Positions 41,356-46,150 of a stretch of DNA of 46,150 nucleotides are shown here, piece after piece. The notes under the pieces are model-generated. The model was not told the DNA's origin. It saw only the letters and a list, made by a program, of their open reading frames with translations, and made no database searches. The stretch lies in contig JAQXNC010000033.1 of NCBI GenBank assembly GCA_029097145.1, positions 1 to 46,150 on the forward strand. Direction: 5' to 3'. The DNA comes from Bacillota bacterium (GTDB lineage Bacteria > Bacillota_I > Bacilli_A > Erysipelotrichales > Erysipelotrichaceae). A program made the position numbers and the translations under genes. Each line of letters opens with the position of its first letter. The stretch's first letter is position 1.

Positions 41356-44310
41356 CTATTTATCGCTATTTTTCGCAATACTCCAGTAAATACTGTTAAC
41401 TGTATCGATAGCTTCGTTATTTTCAATAGATTTTAGAGCTCTGTCATAAATTTCTTTATGACATTTTCTGACATCTATACTATCAAGTAACAACCTTAAA
41501 TCATTAATGGTTGCCAAGGCACGATTACCATAGATATGTAATTTTTCAAGATGTATACCTTTGATAAATCTTCCTCTTTGATAGATATGCCTGTTATCTT
41601 TTATCTCCCTATAGTCAATTCCATTTTCACTGATATAAAGCACATCATCGAAGTCAGCTCTAATAATATCGTAGATACCCTCAAGATCGATTACTTTAAG
41701 ATTATCTTCACAATATACTTTCTTTCCATAAGCGAGGTTGCCTTTATCTGCATCAACTTTCTTTTCATAACGACATTCATCAAGGACATTACTCATAATC
41801 TTTCGATATTCATCATCCTTAACTGCTTCTATTTGGTATTGTTTATCATCAAGTACCCATTTAAAGTATCTTCTGGCATATTTTGAAGCGTCATCAAAGT
41901 CTTCTTCATGATTAAAATATAGGATATAGTTTTCCTTATAGACATCAATCAGAAGTCCCTCATAAGTCCTGAAGGCATAATCAATCAAAGAACCTTCAAT
42001 ACTGCCCCATGTGGTTATCAGAGATTTGGCATTCATTATAAAACTATCAACTGTAAAATCATCAAAATTCTTTCCAAGATCACTGGCATTTTTAATCCAG
42101 TCACCCACAAGATATATCCTGTTTGTCTTTAAGACACCATTTAAAATATCAAATATCTTTAAGAAATCTTCTTTTGAATATCTGCCTTCATTCACTTCAT
42201 TATAGCGAAGGCTCATATAATCACATACCAGCTGTCTTGATATCTCACTTAAATCATAACGATATCCTTCAACATCCTTTAATTCATCATAATATTTAAA
42301 TAATAATCGAAGACTCTCATACAAATCGCTATATGGATAATGGATAAAACTGTAATTCTTATGTTTTACGACATTACTGGTCCTGATATCGATAACCTGA
42401 TCAATCATCCTGACCCCAAGTGCGTAGTTATTCTCCTTAATCATCTTAAAAGCCTGATATATATCATCATTAATCATGCCATAGCGATTATTAAGATATT
42501 CCTTCATCCATTTATCTGTATCTTCAATATCTTCAAAGATCAAATCAAAAAGCAGACTGTAGACCATCGGATTATCATATGTCGCCTCTGATATCATACC
42601 AATACCACACATGTATTGGTATGTTTTGGCTTCTTTTATCAGTCTCACCATTTCATCAAGCTGACCATTCATTGAAGGATTGCCCCCGAAATTACCCAAA
42701 AGAGCCCATACCCAAGCCGTATGATTAAATTCAGTATCTTCTAGTCTTGTATCATAGTATTCTGTTTTCTGATATGCAAGATTACTGCCAAGTGGATAAC
42801 TGATAAGATCAATTATCAAGGCATGTTCATTCTTAAGCTCTCCCATTCCTTTTAAAAGTTCGTTAGTTGGATTTGACCACCAGGACTGAATTACCCATAT
42901 CGCATCTTTGCGATACTTCAACATCGATGATAATACTTCCCTTGATATCACTTCATCACTTAGACCTTCTTCACGAATACCGCCTTCATGGAATGGATCA
43001 ACCGCAAAGAATCGACTTGTATCACCAAAGATATATCTTTGAGCTTCATAGAAAGCCTCAGCCATATCATCATAATCTTTTGAATCGCTCATAATCATTG
43101 AAGGACGATTAAAACCATTCCAGATGCCCTGTCCTTTAACTCTGATATCTTTCATATGGTTATTAAAATCAGTCGGTACCATTCCTGCATAGCCCTGAAA
43201 AACAGTCTCAATCCCTAAGGCACGACGATATCTTTGAATCCTGCGCCCCATTTCAACCCGACTTTGAATATAGTGATCATTAAGTGGTCCACCAAAGACT
43301 TCCATATTATCCATAAGCTGCCATGCATTATATGCTGGACCAACCAGAAAATCCTTAGCTTCTTTATATGTATATTTATAATTCATTAAAAACTTAATCC
43401 AGACCGCTTCTTCACCTGCAAGATCGAGTACGACATTAATCCCATTTAAAGCCAGATAATCATTTTCTTCAAGCCATCTATCATAGGATACAAAGGCAAA
43501 AGTATAGCTCAATGTACAATAATTTAAGGCATAGCGTATTTTAAAGTCTGTCTTTTTCCTGATAGTCTCACCAATTCCTACAAACTCTTTGACATCAACC
43601 TTTCGGGCATTTTCACTGATACTAACACCCAGATAGTGTTTATAGTAATAGTTAAGACCCGATGTAAGACATACACCCTTATTACCTCTGATATGAATTC
43701 TTTTATTCCTGTCACTTAATTCAAAAAAATCTTCACTGGTATTTTCAAGCTCAAAACTGAACCATTCACGATACTCTTTGCCAATGGTTCTGTCAATTAC
43801 GCCATAAACTGTTTCATATACTTCATCATCACCGATATCTCTTGCATAAATACTTTCATCAAAGTCTTCGATACCTGTGATCTTGAAGAAATCTCGCTCC
43901 TCATATTTATCAGTATTATTATTTAACTTATCTCCATAAACAGCGATATTCTTAAGATAAGCCTTTTCACAAGTATCATTATATTCAATATAGACTCGAA
44001 CAAAGCGATACTCTATATCCTTAAATTCAATCCTATCCTTACTGTATTTTTTCTGGTCACTGTGACTCTTATATATTCTTGTGAAATCTACTCCATCTTT
44101 ACTTCCATAAAGGGTATAGTAAAAAGCCATGCCATCCATAAATTCAAGAGATATTTCTTTTATCCTGTAATTATCAAGCAGATCAACTTCTATATAACTT
44201 GGAAAAAAGATTCCTTCCCAGTATGTATCATCTTTTCCATCGACTGCTCTATAGGCATTTGTATTATTGAGATTACTTCTGACAGGTTTATTTAATGCGA
44301 TATTTTCCAT
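41356..44310 (-). CDS. Alpha-N-acetylglucosaminidase-like glycoside hydrolase (GH89-like) with N-terminal F5/8 type C domain
   Basis: NIALNKPVRSNLNNTNAYRAVDGKDDTYWEG discoidin-like start; GH89-like RYALNYCTLSYTFAFVSYDRWLEENDYLALNGINVVLDLAGEEAVW and FFAVDPFHEGG. Confidence 0.83.
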   Translation of the reverse strand: MENIALNKPVRSNLNNTNAYRAVDGKDDTYWEGIFFPSYIEVDLLDNYRIKEISLEFMDGMAFYYTLYGSKDGVDFTRIYKSHSDQKKYSKDRIEFKDIEYRFVRVYIEYNDTCEKAYLKNIAVYGDKLNNNTDKYEERDFFKITGIEDFDESIYARDIGDDEVYETVYGVIDRTIGKEYREWFSFELENTSEDFFELSDRNKRIHIRGNKGVCLTSGLNYYYKHYLGVSISENARKVDVKEFVGIGETIRKKTDFKIRYALNYCTLSYTFAFVSYDRWLEENDYLALNGINVVLDLAGEEAVWIKFLMNYKYTYKEAKDFLVGPAYNAWQLMDNMEVFGGPLNDHYIQSRVEMGRRIQRYRRALGIETVFQGYAGMVPTDFNNHMKDIRVKGQGIWNGFNRPSMIMSDSKDYDDMAEAFYEAQRYIFGDTSRFFAVDPFHEGGIREEGLSDEVISREVLSSMLKYRKDAIWVIQSWWSNPTNELLKGMGELKNEHALIIDLISYPLGSNLAYQKTEYYDTRLEDTEFNHTAWVWALLGNFGGNPSMNGQLDEMVRLIKEAKTYQYMCGIGMISEATYDNPMVYSLLFDLIFEDIEDTDKWMKEYLNNRYGMINDDIYQAFKMIKENNYALGVRMIDQVIDIRTSNVVKHKNYSFIHYPYSDLYESLRLLFKYYDELKDVEGYRYDLSEISRQLVCDYMSLRYNEVNEGRYSKEDFLKIFDILNGVLKTNRIYLVGDWIKNASDLGKNFDDFTVDSFIMNAKSLITTWGSIEGSLIDYAFRTYEGLLIDVYKENYILYFNHEEDFDDASKYARRYFKWVLDDKQYQIEAVKDDEYRKIMSNVLDECRYEKKVDADKGNLAYGKKVYCEDNLKVIDLEGIYDIIRADFDDVLYISENGIDYREIKDNRHIYQRGRFIKGIHLEKLHIYGNRALATINDLRLLLDSIDVRKCHKEIYDRALKSIENNEAIDTVNSIYWSIAKNSDK

Positions 44311-44486
44311 AACTCAATTGTACCCCAAATAACAGCCATAAAAATTAGATAATATAAATCAAGTAGTATTTTGAATATTTTTAGAAAATTATTGTTTTGT
44401 TCATTAGGGTACTATTAAAAGACGATATATATGATCGTGTATAAAGATAAATTGATTATATTTTATGATTACCTTAATGATATAAT

Positions 44487-45710
44487 CTAATTGTATATAT
44501 ACAATTCGCCTGTTTTGGACATACCGTAAATTATAGTCAGTAATTTACGACATGCGGCGATTTTGGCAACTTTCGGTTTTAATGGGACAGATTGTTGCCT
44601 TTTTCTTTGATAGAAGTTATATATATGATCATTTCTCTTTAGCCTTAAATTGCAGCCAACAGCTAAGTATAATAAACATCTTAAATACTTATTACCTTTC
44701 TTTGATATCGATAAGTGAATGCCATCATATTTACCTGATTGCCTAATCATTGGATCGATGCCTGCGTATGAAGTAAATTTATTAACGCTATCAAATCTTG
44801 ATATGTTGCCAATCTCAGCTACTAATCTTGCGGCTATATTCTCACCTATTCCAGGTATAGATAATAACTGAACATATAAAGACTCATCTTTAGCTTCATT
44901 AATGATATTCTCTAATATTTCATTAGCTTCATTATCAATTTCTTCAATATGTATTATTAATGATTTTATCTTATCGACAATAACACTATCTTTATCGCAT
45001 CCTGAATATACTTCATTAGCCCATTCCCTTATTTTAGATACATGCTTGATGATAAAACCTCTATTATGTTTAGTTTTACTTTTAAGATATTTGATCATAC
45101 TTTCTTCTTTAGTTTTAATAATTAAATCTGGATGAGGATATTTCTTTAATATCTCGATAGATAAAGGATTATAGATATCTTCTTTAGGAAAACATGTATC
45201 ATAATCTGGCATTGCGATATCAAGGTAAGATCTAAGCGTGACTTTATATTTTCTTAAATGTATTAATACATCTTCATAATAACGATTAAGCCTTTGAAGC
45301 TTTTCATATTTAGATATAGGCGACTTGTATTTATTTAATCTTTCACTCTTAGAACCATAAAATACTTTAGCGATATTAGTACAATCTAATGGATCGGTCT
45401 TATTAGAATGCAATTCTGTTTGACGATACTTAGCTGATAATAATGGAGAAATAATATAATACTCTAAGTCATTATCATCTAAATATTTCTTTAATACTTC
45501 ATGATATACACCTGTAGCTTCGAATACATAAGATACATTATCATCATTAGCTTTGGCCTTTAATTTAGAAACATAATCTTCTAACTCTTTAAATGATGAT
45601 TTAGTGAACTTTAAAATTCTTGGTTTAGTAAATGATGTATCTTGGTCAATAAATCCTTGATAATGACAACTACCCTTAGATACATCAAATGAAACAATCG
45701 TGCCTTTCAT
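44487..45710 (-). mobile_element. IS110-family transposase/recombinase (DEDD N-terminal and Transposase_20 C-terminal domains)
   Basis: FDVSKG, FEATGVYHEVL, HSNKTDPLDCTNIA, LSIPGIGENIAARLVAEIGNISRFDSVNKFTSYAGIDPMIRQSGKYDG; element ends not determined. Confidence 0.93.
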
Positions 45711-45842
45711 TAATCTTAATTCCTTTCATAATCAACTGATAGCTTAATTACTTCCTATAATTCATCATTATCTATTTTCGTGTTAGATACAGTATCACTA
45801 TTATATTCATAGGTACTATTTAGATATAAACAGATTTTAAAT

Positions 45843-45922
45843 GAAAAAAAGGAAGTAGAGTGATTTTTATGACAAAGTCATGTATTACTACAGCTTTTAA
45901 AAGAGCTTCACTCTTGCTATCC
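45843..45922 (-). ncRNA. Candidate structured RNA upstream of the IS110 recombinase (possible bridge RNA segment)
   Basis: Closing stem AGAGTGA/TCACTCT (45857-45863 with 45908-45914) enclosing ATGAC-aaa-GTCAT (45869-45881) and AGCTTTTAAAAGAGCT; T7 at the minus-strand 3' side. Confidence 0.45.
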
Positions 45923-45952
45923 TTTAGATTCTCTCATACTACGCAATATAAG

Positions 45953-46001
45953 AAAACCAGATGATAATCATGATAGCTAATCATAATATTCATCTGGTTT
46001 T
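45953..46001. terminator. Terminator-like long hairpin, both strands
   Basis: AAAACCAGATGA ... TCATCTGGTTTT. Confidence 0.65.
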
Positions 46002-46009
46002 ATAATACG

Positions 46010-46034
46010 AAAAAGATATCTCAGATGAGATATC
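46010..46034 (-). terminator. Terminator of the gene entering from the right edge
   Basis: GATATCTCA-GA-TGAGATATC, T5 on the minus strand, overlapping the stop codon. Confidence 0.85.
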
Positions 46035-46149
46035 AGTCATATGATATGCCATTTTTGATAAGTAATGGTTTGATTATCTTAAGGAAGATAATAATCAGAA
46101 TGATTTCAAAAGGCAGCAATGTAATATTTTTAATAAAACTCTTTACAAG
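46033..46149 (-). CDS. C-terminal fragment of a membrane protein (possibly an ECF-type S component), truncated by the window edge
   Basis: Frame reads LVKSFIKNITLLPFEIILIIIFLKIIKPLLIKNGISYD-stop, followed at once by a terminator; absent from the ORF track. Confidence 0.6.
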   Translation of the reverse strand, partial: LVKSFIKNITLLPFEIILIIIFLKIIKPLLIKNGISYD

Positions 46150-46150
46150 A

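Noticed and set aside
44489-44506. Perfect palindrome AATTGTATATATACAATT at the 3' end of the IS110 gene
   Set aside because: Low-complexity AT palindrome within the final codons; IS110 elements lack classical terminal inverted repeats.
44408-45820. Direct repeat GGTACTATT flanking the IS110 CDS (44408-44416 and 45812-45820) as possible element ends
   Set aside because: A 9-mer match between two AT-rich flanks is expected by chance, and these ends would exclude the structured upstream RNA. Empty-site comparison is needed.
1-46150. CRISPR array, prophage or toxin-antitoxin/defence island
   Set aside because: No regularly spaced repeats, phage structural genes or recognisable defence proteins were seen.

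Overview
The window is a low-GC Bacillota chromosomal segment. Gene content and codon usage look Erysipelotrichia-like, which is inference only. Most of it is conserved housekeeping: prmC-prfA-tdk-rpmE-murA, fba, ispF, rpoE (delta), csp, cca, purB, rplK-rplA, rplJ-rplL, an rsmC-like methyltransferase and rpoB-rpoC. Accessory content comprises: a P-type ATPase; two tandem FemAB-like aminoacyltransferases co-oriented with a tRNA-Thr(CGT); a split ThrE-type exporter; a PII-like small protein overlapping an RCK-less CPA2 antiporter; a fused MacB-like ABC transporter; a MerR regulator with a doubly FMN-binding flavocytochrome-type reductase; a cupin/HD-GYP protein; a GH89-like glycosidase without a signal peptide; and an IS110-family transposase next to a structured non-coding region. 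The observations most worth follow-up are: (1) a textbook MerR-type promoter (TTGACC, 19 bp, TATTAT, with an operator dyad) that also shows the ORF-track start of the reductase is wrong; (2) the PII-like/CPA2 pair; (3) the IS110 upstream region as a candidate bridge RNA; (4) a tRNA-Thr placed 9 nt after a FemAB-like gene behind a 12-bp hairpin; (5) an orphan palindromic operator on the ABC exporter promoter. I found no CRISPR array, prophage or obvious defence island.
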